A stretch of 18,634 nucleotides of DNA from DATEHQ01 sp035279525 (GCA_035279525.1 DATEHQ010000019.1:1-18634); one strand, 5' to 3'; shown: positions 8,452-16,110, numbered from the stretch's first letter. Numbers and translations: made by a program. The notes: generated by a model not told the origin, from the sequence alone.

Positions 8452-8465
8452 CGTCGCCGGCGACG
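8452..8465. terminator. Possible bidirectional hairpin between convergent genes
   Basis: CGTCGCCGGCGACG is a perfect 14-base palindrome (5-bp stem with a CCGG loop, or longer as a cruciform). It lies in the 35-base gap between the transporter stop and the xseB stop. There is no T-run on either side, so intrinsic termination is uncertain. Confidence 0.3.
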
Positions 8466-8466
8466 G

Positions 8467-8670
8467 CTACTGGGGCGGCTCTTCGGGTTCCGCCCGGACC
8501 TCGATCTTCTTGCGTGCCGCCTCGAGCCGTTCGGTGCAGATCTTCAAGTAGACGCGTGCCTCGTCCACGGCCTTCAGGGCGCCGTCGAGCGAAAGGTCCC
8601 CGTCCTCGAGCAGCTTCAGCTGCTGGTCGAGCTTCTCCAGGGCCTGCTCATAGGTCAGGTCCACGCTCAA
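8467..8670 (-). CDS. xseB: Exodeoxyribonuclease VII small subunit
   Basis: XseB forms coiled-coil hairpins on XseA, and the complex degrades single-stranded DNA during repair. The 67-residue helical product shows the family pattern YEQALEKLDQQLKLLEDGDLSLDGALKAVDEARVYLKICTERLEAARKKIEV and a short acidic tail. The TTG start at 8670 overlaps the xseA stop as TTGA. It has a strong ribosome binding site, AGGAGG on the minus strand about 7 bases upstream. An internal GTG at 8664 would be too far from that site. Coupling to xseA is typical for this complex. Confidence 0.93.
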   Translation of the reverse strand: MSVDLTYEQALEKLDQQLKLLEDGDLSLDGALKAVDEARVYLKICTERLEAARKKIEVRAEPEEPPQ

Positions 8671-10016
8671 GAGTCCACCTCCTCTACTGTCGCGCCGAGC
8701 CGCCCGGCGGCGAGCCTGATGCGCAGCCTGCCACCGGGTGCCGTCGCCGACGCGGACTTCAGGACCACGCCAGTCGCTGCATCCTGCGTGATGCTGTAAC
8801 CGCGTGTGAGGACCGCGTCCGGGCTGAGCGCGACAAGGCGCTGCCGACGGTGCTCGAGTCCACGGGCTGCCGCTCCGAAGCGGTCCGAAAGGGCTCGCTC
8901 GAGGCGATCCGGCGCGCGCTTCGAAGCCAGGGCGTTGCGGCTCCGGGTGAGGCGCCCGACCGCCGCGCTGCTCAACCTGCGGGCGCGCTCGCGCAGCGCC
9001 TCATCGCGCCGCGACACCTGCGCCATCGGGCTGAGCCGCCCCACCTCGACAGCGGCACGCGCGAGCCTCTCCGCGCGCTGCCTGACCATCGCGGGCAGCA
9101 TCAGCAGCAGCCGCTGCCGCGTGCGCACCAACCGTTCCTCCTCTCGAGCCACCCTGCGCGCCACCTCGCGGCCGGCGCGGCGCTCGCGCTCGCTCAGCTG
9201 CATCAGGAGGTCGGCCTTCTTGGGGACCACGCGTGCGCCCGCCTCCGTCGGGGTCCGGCACTCCGCGTCGCCCACGAGGTCGGCGACGGTCCGGTCCGAG
9301 GTGTGACCCAGCGCTGTGACGACGGGCAGCCTGGAGTCGAGGATCGCGCGTGCGACCAGCTCCGTGTTGAAGGCGTAGAGCTCCTCGAAGCTTCCGCCGC
9401 CACGCGCGAGCACGATCACGTCCGCCAGCCTCTCCTGGTTGCAGCGGCGCAGCGCGCGGGCGACGCTCATCGGCGCCGCGGCGCCCTGCACGAGGACGGG
9501 GTACACGACGACGCCCATGTTCGGGTAGCGCTCCCAGATCGTCTCTTGAAGGTCGTGTATGACGGCGCCGGTGGGCGACGTGAGCAGCGCCACGGCCCTG
9601 GGCAGGAAGGGAAGCCGTCGCTTGCGTTCGGGCGCGAAGGCGCCCTCCGCCTCGAGCCTGCGCTTGAGCTCCTCGAGGCGCGCCCGCAGCTTGCCCACGT
9701 CGTCGAACTCGACCTGGTCGACGATGAACCGGACCGTGCCGTACTGATTCCAGTAGTCGACCCGCCCACGGAAGATGAAGACCTGGCCGTCCTCGGGCAG
9801 GGTGGCGAGCCGCCTCGCGTCATCGGCGTAGATGAACGCGTTGATCAGGCTCGCACCGTCGCGGATGACAAAGCTGTAGTGGCCCTTGGTCCCCTGCTTC
9901 ATTCCGCTGACCTCGCCTTTCAGCAGGATCGCGACCAGAGGGCGCAGCGCGCGCCGGATCTCGTTGGCCAGCTCGCTGACGGTGTAAGGCCGCGCGGCCT
10001 CCTCAGGCTTCTGCAC
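8667..10016 (-). CDS. xseA: Exodeoxyribonuclease VII large subunit
   Basis: This is the catalytic subunit of the single-strand-specific exonuclease, with 449 residues from GTG 10016. It has an N-terminal OB fold (about residues 10-105, including LKGEVSGMKQGTKGHYSFVIRD), then the nuclease domain with LLTSPTGAVIHD, VIVLARGGGSFEELYAFNTE and ALGHTSDRTVADLVGDAECRTPTEAG. A long Arg/Glu-rich coiled coil and the C-terminal LSPDAVLTRGYSIT follow. The catalytic His and Asp of the GHE-x-D motif are kept, but the intervening Glu is Thr. The open frame continues upstream to 10355, but that part overlaps moaA and shows no XseA homology. The start at 10016 sits one base from a predicted transcription start, so the mRNA is probably leaderless. 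Confidence 0.93.
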   Translation of the reverse strand: MQKPEEAARPYTVSELANEIRRALRPLVAILLKGEVSGMKQGTKGHYSFVIRDGASLINAFIYADDARRLATLPEDGQVFIFRGRVDYWNQYGTVRFIVDQVEFDDVGKLRARLEELKRRLEAEGAFAPERKRRLPFLPRAVALLTSPTGAVIHDLQETIWERYPNMGVVVYPVLVQGAAAPMSVARALRRCNQERLADVIVLARGGGSFEELYAFNTELVARAILDSRLPVVTALGHTSDRTVADLVGDAECRTPTEAGARVVPKKADLLMQLSERERRAGREVARRVAREEERLVRTRQRLLLMLPAMVRQRAERLARAAVEVGRLSPMAQVSRRDEALRERARRLSSAAVGRLTRSRNALASKRAPDRLERALSDRFGAAARGLEHRRQRLVALSPDAVLTRGYSITQDAATGVVLKSASATAPGGRLRIRLAAGRLGATVEEVDS

Positions 10017-10023
10017 GGCACGT

Positions 10024-10029
10024 AGCTTA
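10024..10029 (-). promoter_or_regulatory. Putative -10 box of xseA (leaderless)
   Basis: TAAGCT on the minus strand (TANNNT), ending 7 bases before the GTG start at 10016. Initiation would fall at 10017 or 10016, so the start codon would lie at the RNA 5' end. No -35 hexamer is apparent. The box is what favours this start over longer frames. Confidence 0.5.
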
Positions 10030-10096
10030 CGGTCGTCCCCTGCCCGGCGCCGGTGGTCAGGTTGTCGGGCCCATCCGAGTGTGCGGCCGATCGAGT

Positions 10097-10132
10097 ATCC
10101 GGCCAGTCCGGCCAGTCCGGCCAATCCGACGC
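10097..10132. repeat. Tandem 9-base repeat (RTCCGGCCA), about 4 copies
   Basis: The consecutive units are ATCCGGCCA, GTCCGGCCA, GTCCGGCCA and a degenerate ATCCGACGC. They lie in the spacer between the end of moaA and the xseA promoter. The 16 bases AGTCCGGCCAATCCGA at 10114-10129 recur exactly at 1700-1715. This is likely a dispersed intergenic repeat with variable copy number. Confidence 0.8.
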
Positions 10133-10138
10133 GGCGGT

Positions 10139-11137
10139 TCAGCCTCCGATCTGGCTCATGTTCTTGGCCGGCTTGATGAAGCCGGGCTGATTGATCAGGT
10201 GGCCCTCTTCCTTGTGCCATATCGCCGTCTCGATGGCCCGTCCGAGATGATCGTCGGACACGCCCGACCGCATCAGGTCGCGTAATGGCGTCTCGTGGAG
10301 CGAGAACAGGCAGGTCCGCAGGCCGCCCTCCGCCGTCAGCCGGACCCGGTTGCAAGTGGTGCAGAAAGCCTGGCTGACCGACGAGATGAAGCCGACGCCA
10401 CCGGGCGCGCCGTCGGCGAACTTGAATCGCGTGGCCGGGCCCGGCCTCGTGTCGTTCACCGGCACGAGCGGGAAGAGGTCCTCGATCTGCTCCTGGATCC
10501 GAAGGCTCGGCACGACCTGTTCATTGGTCCAGATGTTGTCCCCGTCGAGCGGCATGAACTCGATGAACCGGACTTCGTAACCTTCGTCGCGGGCGAGCTT
10601 CGCGAAGTCGACGACCTCGTCGTCGTTGCGGCCCTTCATCACGACCATGTTCAGCTTGATCGGCCACAGCCCGGTTGCCTTGGCCGCCTGGATGCCGTCC
10701 ATCGTGCGCTTGAACTGGTCGCTGCGCGCGATCTCGTGGAACCGCTCCATGCTGAGGGTGTCGAGCGAGATGTTGATTCGCTTGAGACCCGCTTGCCGCA
10801 GGGCCTTCGCCTTCTCGTGGAGCAGCACACCGTTGGTGGTCATCGTGATGTCGAGAGTGGGATCGATGTCGTTGATCATCCCGACGAGCTCCTCGACGTT
10901 GACGCGCACGAGCGGTTCGCCGCCCGTGATCCTGATGGTGCGCACCCCGTAACGCTCGACGAAGATCCGCGCCAGGCGCGTGATCTCCTCGAACCGCAGG
11001 ATCTCATCCCGCTTGAGCCACTTCAGGCCTTCCGCCGGCATGCAGTAGATGCAGCGGAAGTTGCAGCGGTCGGTGATCGAGATCCGCAGGTCGTCGGCGA
11101 CCCGGCCGTAGGAGTCCCGCAACGTCCGCGCGCCCAT
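10139..11137 (-). CDS. moaA: GTP 3',8-cyclase MoaA (molybdenum cofactor synthesis)
   Basis: This radical SAM enzyme converts GTP to 3',8-cyclo-GTP, the first step to the molybdopterin cofactor, with MoaC. The 332-residue product has the SAM-cluster motif C25-x3-C29-x2-C32 in TDRCNFRCIYCMP, the GGEP motif (72-75), the second cluster cysteines C259, C262 and C276 in CTTCNRVRLTAEGGLRTC, and the functionally important C-terminal Gly-Gly (MSQIGG). All hallmarks are intact. The gene stands alone without other moa genes, but a molybdenum-hydroxylase-type flavoprotein subunit lies at the right end of the window. The ATG at 11137 is preceded by a TATCAT box, suggesting a leaderless mRNA. Confidence 0.97.
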   Translation of the reverse strand: MGARTLRDSYGRVADDLRISITDRCNFRCIYCMPAEGLKWLKRDEILRFEEITRLARIFVERYGVRTIRITGGEPLVRVNVEELVGMINDIDPTLDITMTTNGVLLHEKAKALRQAGLKRINISLDTLSMERFHEIARSDQFKRTMDGIQAAKATGLWPIKLNMVVMKGRNDDEVVDFAKLARDEGYEVRFIEFMPLDGDNIWTNEQVVPSLRIQEQIEDLFPLVPVNDTRPGPATRFKFADGAPGGVGFISSVSQAFCTTCNRVRLTAEGGLRTCLFSLHETPLRDLMRSGVSDDHLGRAIETAIWHKEEGHLINQPGFIKPAKNMSQIGG

Positions 11138-11143
11138 TTGGTC

Positions 11144-11150
11144 GATGATA
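11144..11150. promoter_or_regulatory. Overlapping divergent -10 boxes between moaA and enoyl-CoA hydratase
   Basis: Only 20 bases separate the two ATG codons. TATCAT (minus strand, 11150-11145) ends 7 bases before the moaA ATG. GATGAT (plus strand, 11144-11149) ends 8 bases before the hydratase ATG. The two boxes share five base pairs. The minus-strand box is the better consensus match; the plus-strand one is tentative. Confidence 0.45.
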
Positions 11151-11157
11151 GGTCGCG

Positions 11158-11931
11158 ATGGGCTACGAGCACATCCAGGTCGATGTCGAAGCCCCGATCG
11201 CCACCGTCACGCTCAACCGGCCGAAGGTCCTGAACGCCCTCAGCCCGGACCTGATCCGCGAGCTGAACGTCGCCCTGGGGGAGCTCGACGCGGACGAGAC
11301 GGTTCGGTCCGTGGTGCTGACCGGCGGTCCGCGGGTCTTCGCCGCCGGGGCCGACATCGGTGACATGGCCGACCGGAGCGCCGTCGAGCAGCTGCGCCGC
11401 GACCAGACCGGCCGTTGGGCGGGAATCGCGGCGTTCAGCAAGCCCCTCATCGCCGCCGTCAACGGCTATGCCCTCGGGGGTGGCTGTGAGCTGGCCCTGA
11501 TGTGCGACCTGATCATCGCTGGTGACTCCGCGCGGTTCGGCCAGCCGGAGATCAACCTCGGCATCATCCCTGGGGCGGGAGGCACGCAGAGGTGGCCGCG
11601 CACCGTGGGCAAGTACGTCGGGATGGAGGTCATGCTGGCGGGCACGCCCGTGACGGCCGCCCGCGCGTACGAGCTCGGCCTCGCGAACAAGGTCGTGCCG
11701 GCGGAGATGACCGTCGAGGTCGCCAGGCGCCTGGCGCGTCAGCTCGCCGATAAGCCTCCGCTCGCGCTGCGGATGGCAAAGGAGTCGGTGCTCAAGGCTT
11801 TCGAGTCGCCGCTCAGCGAAGGTCTGGCCGGCGAACGGAAGAGCTTCTATTTCCTGTTCTCGACAGAGGACCAGAAGGAAGGCATGCACGCCTTCCTGGA
11901 GAAGCGGAAAGGGGTGTTCAAAGGACGGTGA
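11158..11931 (+). CDS. Enoyl-CoA hydratase (crotonase family, PaaF/FadB-like)
   Basis: This enzyme hydrates 2-enoyl-CoA to 3-hydroxyacyl-CoA in fatty-acid or aromatic-acid breakdown in the cytoplasm. The 257-residue product has the crotonase start TVTLNRPKVLNAL, the CoA-binding AAGADIGDM (62-70) and the oxyanion-hole motif NGYALGGGCELALMCD. Both catalytic glutamates are present: Glu111 in GGCELA and Glu131 in FGQPEINLGIIPGAGGTQR. Both residues are needed for hydration, so a true hydratase is likely. Four bases separate it from the next crotonase-family gene, so the two are in one operon with the thiolase. PaaF of phenylacetate breakdown or a general short-chain hydratase are equally possible. 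Confidence 0.92.
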   Translation: MGYEHIQVDVEAPIATVTLNRPKVLNALSPDLIRELNVALGELDADETVRSVVLTGGPRVFAAGADIGDMADRSAVEQLRRDQTGRWAGIAAFSKPLIAAVNGYALGGGCELALMCDLIIAGDSARFGQPEINLGIIPGAGGTQRWPRTVGKYVGMEVMLAGTPVTAARAYELGLANKVVPAEMTVEVARRLARQLADKPPLALRMAKESVLKAFESPLSEGLAGERKSFYFLFSTEDQKEGMHAFLEKRKGVFKGR

Positions 11932-11934
11932 GCC

Positions 11935-12723
11935 ATGGCGACTGAGGTCGAACAGCATGTAAAGGTCGACACCGAAGCCGGCGTCGGATGGATCCGGCTG
12001 AACCGGCCGGAGAAGATGAACGCCATCGGAGCGCTGACGCGCAAGCAGTTGGGCGAGGCGATCAAGCAGGCCGAGCGCGATGATTCGGTGCGCGTCGTCG
12101 TCCTGACCGGCTCCGGACGCGCCTTCTGCTCCGGCGCCGACGTGACGGAGATGGTCAACGAGGGCGGCATGCGCACGCCCGAGGACGTCGGGAACGTCCT
12201 CCGCAACGAGTACATGCCGATGCTCACCCGGCTCCGGACGATGCCAAAACCCGTGATCGCCGCTTTGAACGGTCCAGCGGTCGGGATCGGCGCCAGCTAC
12301 GCGCTGGCGTGTGACATCCGCATCGCGACGCCGGAGGCCTACCTCCTCGAGGCGTTCGTCAACATCGGCCTGGCGCCCGACGGTGGCGTCAGCTGGCTCC
12401 TGCCGCGCCTGGCCGGAACCGGCATCGCCTACGAGATGTTCTTCACCGGCAAGCCGCTCCAGGCGGCCGACGCCCACCGGCTGGGTGTGATCAACCGGCT
12501 CGTGCCTGCGGAGCGGCTGGAGGAAGAGGTGCGCGACCTGGCGAATCACCTCGCGTCGCAGCCTCGACAGGCGATGGCAGGCGCCAAGCGGGCGTTGACC
12601 CACGCGCTCGAGTCCAGCTACGAGGCGGCGCTCGAGTTCGAGTCGTACCTGCAGGAGGCGCAGGCCGCGAGCAGTGAGTTCACCGACGGCGTCCAGGCAT
12701 TCCTTGCCCGCCGCAAGAGATAG
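11935..12723 (+). CDS. Enoyl-CoA hydratase/isomerase family protein, PaaG-like
   Basis: This second crotonase-fold protein (262 residues) differs from its neighbour at the active site. The position equivalent to the first Glu is Ser121 (AVGIGASYALACD), and the second Glu position is Phe141. It carries Asp149 in FVNIGLAPDGGVSWLLPRL, the pattern of PaaG-type isomerases, where this Asp is catalytic. It is therefore more likely a double-bond or epoxide isomerase, such as 1,2-epoxyphenylacetyl-CoA isomerase or a delta3-delta2-enoyl-CoA isomerase, than a hydratase. The SGADV CoA-binding motif is intact. ATG 11935 follows the upstream stop by 3 bases and uses the GGACGGTGAG region as a weak ribosome binding site. 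Confidence 0.86.
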   Translation: MATEVEQHVKVDTEAGVGWIRLNRPEKMNAIGALTRKQLGEAIKQAERDDSVRVVVLTGSGRAFCSGADVTEMVNEGGMRTPEDVGNVLRNEYMPMLTRLRTMPKPVIAALNGPAVGIGASYALACDIRIATPEAYLLEAFVNIGLAPDGGVSWLLPRLAGTGIAYEMFFTGKPLQAADAHRLGVINRLVPAERLEEEVRDLANHLASQPRQAMAGAKRALTHALESSYEAALEFESYLQEAQAASSEFTDGVQAFLARRKR

Positions 12724-12724
12724 C

Positions 12725-13924
12725 TTGCGCGAAGCGGTCGTGGTCGCCACGGCGCGCACCCCGATGGGCCGCTATGGCGGACAGCTCAAGGACATCCGGC
12801 CCGACGACCTGGCCGCGGTCGCTCTCCGGGAAGCCTGCGAACGCGCGCGGGTCAAGCCGTCCGAGGTCGAGGACGTGATCCTGGGCTGCGCCAACCAGGC
12901 GGGCGAGGACAACCGCAACGTGGCGCGCATGGCCCTCCTGCTCGCCGGCTTTCCCGTCGAGGTGCCGGGCCAGACGGTGAACCGCCTCTGCGGCTCAGGC
13001 ATGCAGGCCACCATCGCGGCGGCGCGGGAGATCCAGAGCGGAGGCGCCGACATCGTCATCGCCGGCGGAGTCGAGAGCATGACTCGCGCGCCGTGGGTCA
13101 TGTCAAAGCCCGACGCGGGCTATCCGCGAGGACCGCAGACCGCTTATGACACGGCGCTCGGTTGGCGGCTCGTGAACCCGAAGCTGGCCGAGTTGTACGG
13201 GACGCTGCAGATGGGTGAGACGGCGGAGCGCGTGGCGCAGAAGTACGAGGTCTCGCGCGAGGACCAGGATGCGTTCGCGCTGCGGAGTCACCAGCGGGCT
13301 GTCGCGGCGCAGAAATCCGGACGGCTGGCGGAGGAGATGGTCCCGGTCACGGCACCTCAGCGCAAGGGCGAGCCTGTGACCCTGGCCGAGGACGAGGGAC
13401 CGAGGCCCGACACCTCGCTCGAAGCGCTGGCTAAGCTTCGGCCGGCATTTGCTTCCAGCGGTTCCGTGACCGCCGGCAACTCGTCGCCGCTCAACGACGG
13501 CGCCACCGCCATTGTCCTCATGTCGGATGAGATGGCGAAGCGGCGCGGCATCCAGCCGCTGGCGCGGCTGGTCGCGGCTGCTCCGGCCGGCGTGCACCCC
13601 GACTACATGGGGATCGGGCCCGTTCCGTCATCCCTCAAGGCGCTTCAGAAGGCGGGCCTCGAGGCCGGCGACATCGGGGTCGTCGAGCTGAACGAAGCGT
13701 TTGCCTCCCAGTCGCTCGCGTGCGTGCGGCTGCTCGGCCTGGACGAGGAGAGGGTGAACGTCAACGGCGGCGCGATCGCGCTGGGGCATCCGCTGGGCAG
13801 CAGCGGCGCGCGCCTGGTCGGCACGCTGGTGAGGGAGATGGCGCACCGGGACGCGGAGTACGGCCTCGCGACCATGTGCATCGGAGTCGGCCAGGGCATC
13901 GCCTCCATCTGGCAAAGAGTCTGA
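12725..13924 (+). CDS. Thiolase (acetyl-CoA C-acyltransferase)
   Basis: This enzyme cleaves 3-ketoacyl-CoA with CoA, or condenses two acyl-CoAs, and completes the beta-oxidation-like sequence begun by the two genes upstream. The 399-residue product from TTG 12725 starts MREAVVVATARTPMG, matching the family N-terminus, one base after the previous stop. Catalytic residues are present: Cys89 in NRLCGSGMQA, His355 in GHPLGSSGAR and Cys385 in CIGVGQG. The middle also fits (MGETAERVAQKYEVSREDQDAFALRSHQ). A frame extending back to 12674 would overlap the isomerase gene and has no homology. FadA, PaaJ/PcaF and AtoB-type roles cannot be separated by eye. Confidence 0.93.
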   Translation: MREAVVVATARTPMGRYGGQLKDIRPDDLAAVALREACERARVKPSEVEDVILGCANQAGEDNRNVARMALLLAGFPVEVPGQTVNRLCGSGMQATIAAAREIQSGGADIVIAGGVESMTRAPWVMSKPDAGYPRGPQTAYDTALGWRLVNPKLAELYGTLQMGETAERVAQKYEVSREDQDAFALRSHQRAVAAQKSGRLAEEMVPVTAPQRKGEPVTLAEDEGPRPDTSLEALAKLRPAFASSGSVTAGNSSPLNDGATAIVLMSDEMAKRRGIQPLARLVAAAPAGVHPDYMGIGPVPSSLKALQKAGLEAGDIGVVELNEAFASQSLACVRLLGLDEERVNVNGGAIALGHPLGSSGARLVGTLVREMAHRDAEYGLATMCIGVGQGIASIWQRV

Positions 13925-14610
13925 GCGAGCGCGATCCAGAAGCCGTCCGGTCGATGTTCGACCGCATCGCCCGGCGCTACGACACCGTCAACACCATCCT
14001 GTCCGCCGGGACCGACGGTGGGTGGCGGCGCCGCGCCGCGCGCGAGACGGGGTTGCGCGACGGCGGCTCAGCGCTTGACGTTGCGTGCGGGTCGGGCAAG
14101 CTGACCGCGGAGCTCGCCAGGCTGGCGGGCCCGACCGGTCGCGTGGTGGGGGTCGATTTCAGCCCGCGCATGATCGAGGTCGCCAAACGGGCTCACCCGG
14201 AACTCGAGTTCCTTGAGGGAGACGCCCTTCGCCTCGGCTTCGACGACCGAAGCTTCGACGCGGCGACGATCGCATTCGGCCTCCGCAACCTGTCGGATCC
14301 TGTGCTCGGCCTGCGGGAGATGGCGCGGGTGATCAAGCCGGGCGGCCGGGCCGTGGTGCTCGAGTTCGTGCGGCCGCCGCGCAACCTGGCCGGCGCCGCT
14401 TATCGCGTCTACCTGCGCGCCATCCTGCCGGCGGTCGGGGGCCTGATCTCGGGTGACCGGTCGGCCTACAGGTACCTGAGCGACACGGTGGATTCGTACC
14501 GCACTCCCGGCGAGTTGGGTGACATGGCGATGGCCGCCGGCTGGATCGACGTGCGGTACCACGGCCTGGCGATGGGCACTGTGGGGTTGTTGTCTGGCGG
14601 CCGCACCTAG
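13921..14610 (+). CDS. menG: Demethylmenaquinone/ubiquinone methyltransferase (UbiE/MenG)
   Basis: This SAM-dependent C-methyltransferase performs the last step of menaquinone (or ubiquinone) synthesis, acting on the membrane-bound prenylated quinone. Motifs are MFDRIARRYDTVNTILSAG (12-30), the SAM-binding LDVACGSGKL (52-61), ATIAFGLRNLSDP and the UbiE signature RYLSDTVDSYRTPGEL. No ATG or GTG gives the expected N-terminus. CTG 13921, overlapping the thiolase stop as CTGA, yields MSERDPEAVRSMFD and 229 residues, close to actinobacterial MenG. GTG 13876 would overlap the thiolase by 49 bases, and ATG 13954 would begin inside motif MFDRIA. The gene faces a polyprenyl diphosphate synthase operon, supporting a menaquinone role. 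Confidence 0.9.
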   Translation: MSERDPEAVRSMFDRIARRYDTVNTILSAGTDGGWRRRAARETGLRDGGSALDVACGSGKLTAELARLAGPTGRVVGVDFSPRMIEVAKRAHPELEFLEGDALRLGFDDRSFDAATIAFGLRNLSDPVLGLREMARVIKPGGRAVVLEFVRPPRNLAGAAYRVYLRAILPAVGGLISGDRSAYRYLSDTVDSYRTPGELGDMAMAAGWIDVRYHGLAMGTVGLLSGGRT

Positions 14611-14625
14611 CGGTCCTCCTTTTTT
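14599..14625 (+). terminator. Candidate terminator after menG
   Basis: A 6-bp stem (14599-14604 with 14610-14615, one G-U pair) overlaps the stop codon of menG and is followed by CTCC and six T residues (14620-14625). The stem is short, so this is a weak candidate. The rest of the 14626-14727 gap between the convergent genes contains no clear feature. Confidence 0.4.
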
Positions 14626-14727
14626 CGGTCAGTCCCGCAGATCCGGGGCAAAGGGGCGCCTGATGATCGGTCAGTCCGTCCTCTCGGAGGAGGTCGCGCG
14701 AGGTCGCGCCAGGCGCGGGGGGCGCTG

Positions 14728-16110
14728 CTAGGAGATCCGGTCGACCGCGGATCGCGCCAGGCCGATCAGAGTGGGGCGGAGACCGTCCAGCTCCACCGCC
14801 TCGAGCTCGCGCACAGCCGCGTCGACGAGCGTCTGCGCCTCCTGGCGCACGCGGCGCAGCGCGGTGCTGGAGGTGACCAGGTCAGCCACGCGCTTAACGT
14901 CGGCATCGCCGAGCGTGCCCGCCAGGAGGCGTCGCACCTCGGGTCCGACCTCGCGGTCCTCCGCGGCGTAGATCAGGGGCAGCGACAGCACTCGCTGGCG
15001 GATGTCGAGCCCGACCGGCTTGCCCGAGCTGGGGCTGAAATCCACCATGTCATCCGCCATCTGGAACGCCACGCCCAGCAGGTCGCCGAAACGGCGCAGC
15101 GCACCGACCACCTCCGGGCTTGCCTCCGACAGCAGCGCGCCACAGGCGCACGCGGCCGCGAAAAGCGCAGCCGTCTTGCCCCTCACCACCCGCAGGTAGG
15201 ACTCGCGATCGCCGGGATACGCGCCGCGCAGCGCGACGTCGTCGATCTGCGAGGCGCAGATCGCCTCCAGCGCATCAGCCATGGTCGACGTGACCTCGCG
15301 GTGGCCGATCTCGGCGATCAGCCTCGTCGCCTTGGCGAAGTAGTAGTCGCCCACAGCGATCGCCCGCTCCGGCCCTTCGGCCGCCGCCACGGTTGGCCGG
15401 CCGCGCCGGTGGGTGCTTTCGTCGACATAGTCGTCGTGGATGAGGGTCGCGTTGTGGAGGAGCTCCACGGCCGCGGCCAGCGCGGCCGCGCGGCTCGGCT
15501 CGTGCCGTGGTCCAATGGCCGCCGTAAGCTGCACGAGCTTCGGCCGGAGCCGCTTTCCGCCGGCCTCGACGAGACGCCGCATCGGCACGCCGACGGGCGC
15601 CGGGTCGGTGCGCAGCTGCTGCGTCAGCTCGAGCTCGAAAAGCGCCTCCGGCGAGCGCCCGCGACGCTTGACGGCGAACTCGCCGTCGAGCTGGATCGCG
15701 AGCTCGCGCTGCCTGGGTCCGTCGAGCTCGACCGCGAACACCGACTGCCAGCGCCCCAGGACGAGCTCGCCCTCCTCGACGAGCAGGGTCGTGAACGCTG
15801 TCAGGAGCAGCTGCCGGCAGTGCGCGTGGCCGTTGACCGGCTCGTCGAGCGCGGTGCCGGTGCGCCGGGAAAAGTCGTCGTGCTCGTAGGTGGCGTCCAC
15901 CGGTACGACGCGCTCGAGCAGATGCTCGAAGTCATGAAGCAGCAGCGGCTCGTTCTCGTTGACAGCAAGCCCGACCGTGGTGTGCAGCGACTGGAGATGG
16001 AGCCGACCGTTGACGAGACCCGAGCCGCGAACCTCGTCGCGCAGCCGGTCGGTGAGGTCGACGAACTCGGTGGACCGAGTGGTCTCGAAGCGGATCCGCC
16101 CCCCGGTCAC
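14728..16110 (-). CDS. Fusion: YjbQ/UPF0047 domain + polyprenyl diphosphate synthase (HepT-like)
   Basis: This 460-residue protein joins two families. Residues 5-141 match YjbQ (PF01894, secondary thiamine-phosphate synthase): LHLQSLHTTVGLAVNENEP, D60, YEHDD (75-79), NGHAHC (93-98), LVLGRWQSVF and ELDGPRQRE. Residues about 150-460 are a trans-prenyl diphosphate synthase, which extends allylic diphosphates with IPP. It has GGKRLRP (184-190), the first Asp-rich motif DDYVD (226-230), RRGRPT, GDYYFAKA, the GKT motif (311-313) and the second Asp motif DDMVD (353-357). No start codon lies between the domains before V175/M177, which would cut off the first synthase helix, so the fusion looks genuine. 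The GTG start overlaps the upstream stop (GTGA). Chain length is unknown; a menaquinone side chain is inferred from neighbouring menG. Confidence 0.9.
   Translation of the reverse strand: MTGGRIRFETTRSTEFVDLTDRLRDEVRGSGLVNGRLHLQSLHTTVGLAVNENEPLLLHDFEHLLERVVPVDATYEHDDFSRRTGTALDEPVNGHAHCRQLLLTAFTTLLVEEGELVLGRWQSVFAVELDGPRQRELAIQLDGEFAVKRRGRSPEALFELELTQQLRTDPAPVGVPMRRLVEAGGKRLRPKLVQLTAAIGPRHEPSRAAALAAAVELLHNATLIHDDYVDESTHRRGRPTVAAAEGPERAIAVGDYYFAKATRLIAEIGHREVTSTMADALEAICASQIDDVALRGAYPGDRESYLRVVRGKTAALFAAACACGALLSEASPEVVGALRRFGDLLGVAFQMADDMVDFSPSSGKPVGLDIRQRVLSLPLIYAAEDREVGPEVRRLLAGTLGDADVKRVADLVTSSTALRRVRQEAQTLVDAAVRELEAVELDGLRPTLIGLARSAVDRIS

Noticed and set aside
8514..10025. A long plus-strand open frame opposite xseB and xseA.
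   Set aside because: XseA motifs are clear on the minus strand, and the plus-strand translation is low-complexity Arg/Ala with no family pattern.
10017..10355. N-terminal extension of xseA up to 10355.
   Set aside because: It overlaps moaA and the 9-base repeat, has no homology to XseA, and a good promoter sits right at 10016.
14626..14727. A small open frame from ATG 14662 and short inverted repeats in the convergent gap after menG.
   Set aside because: The 22-residue frame has no ribosome binding site, and the repeats are short and GC-driven.
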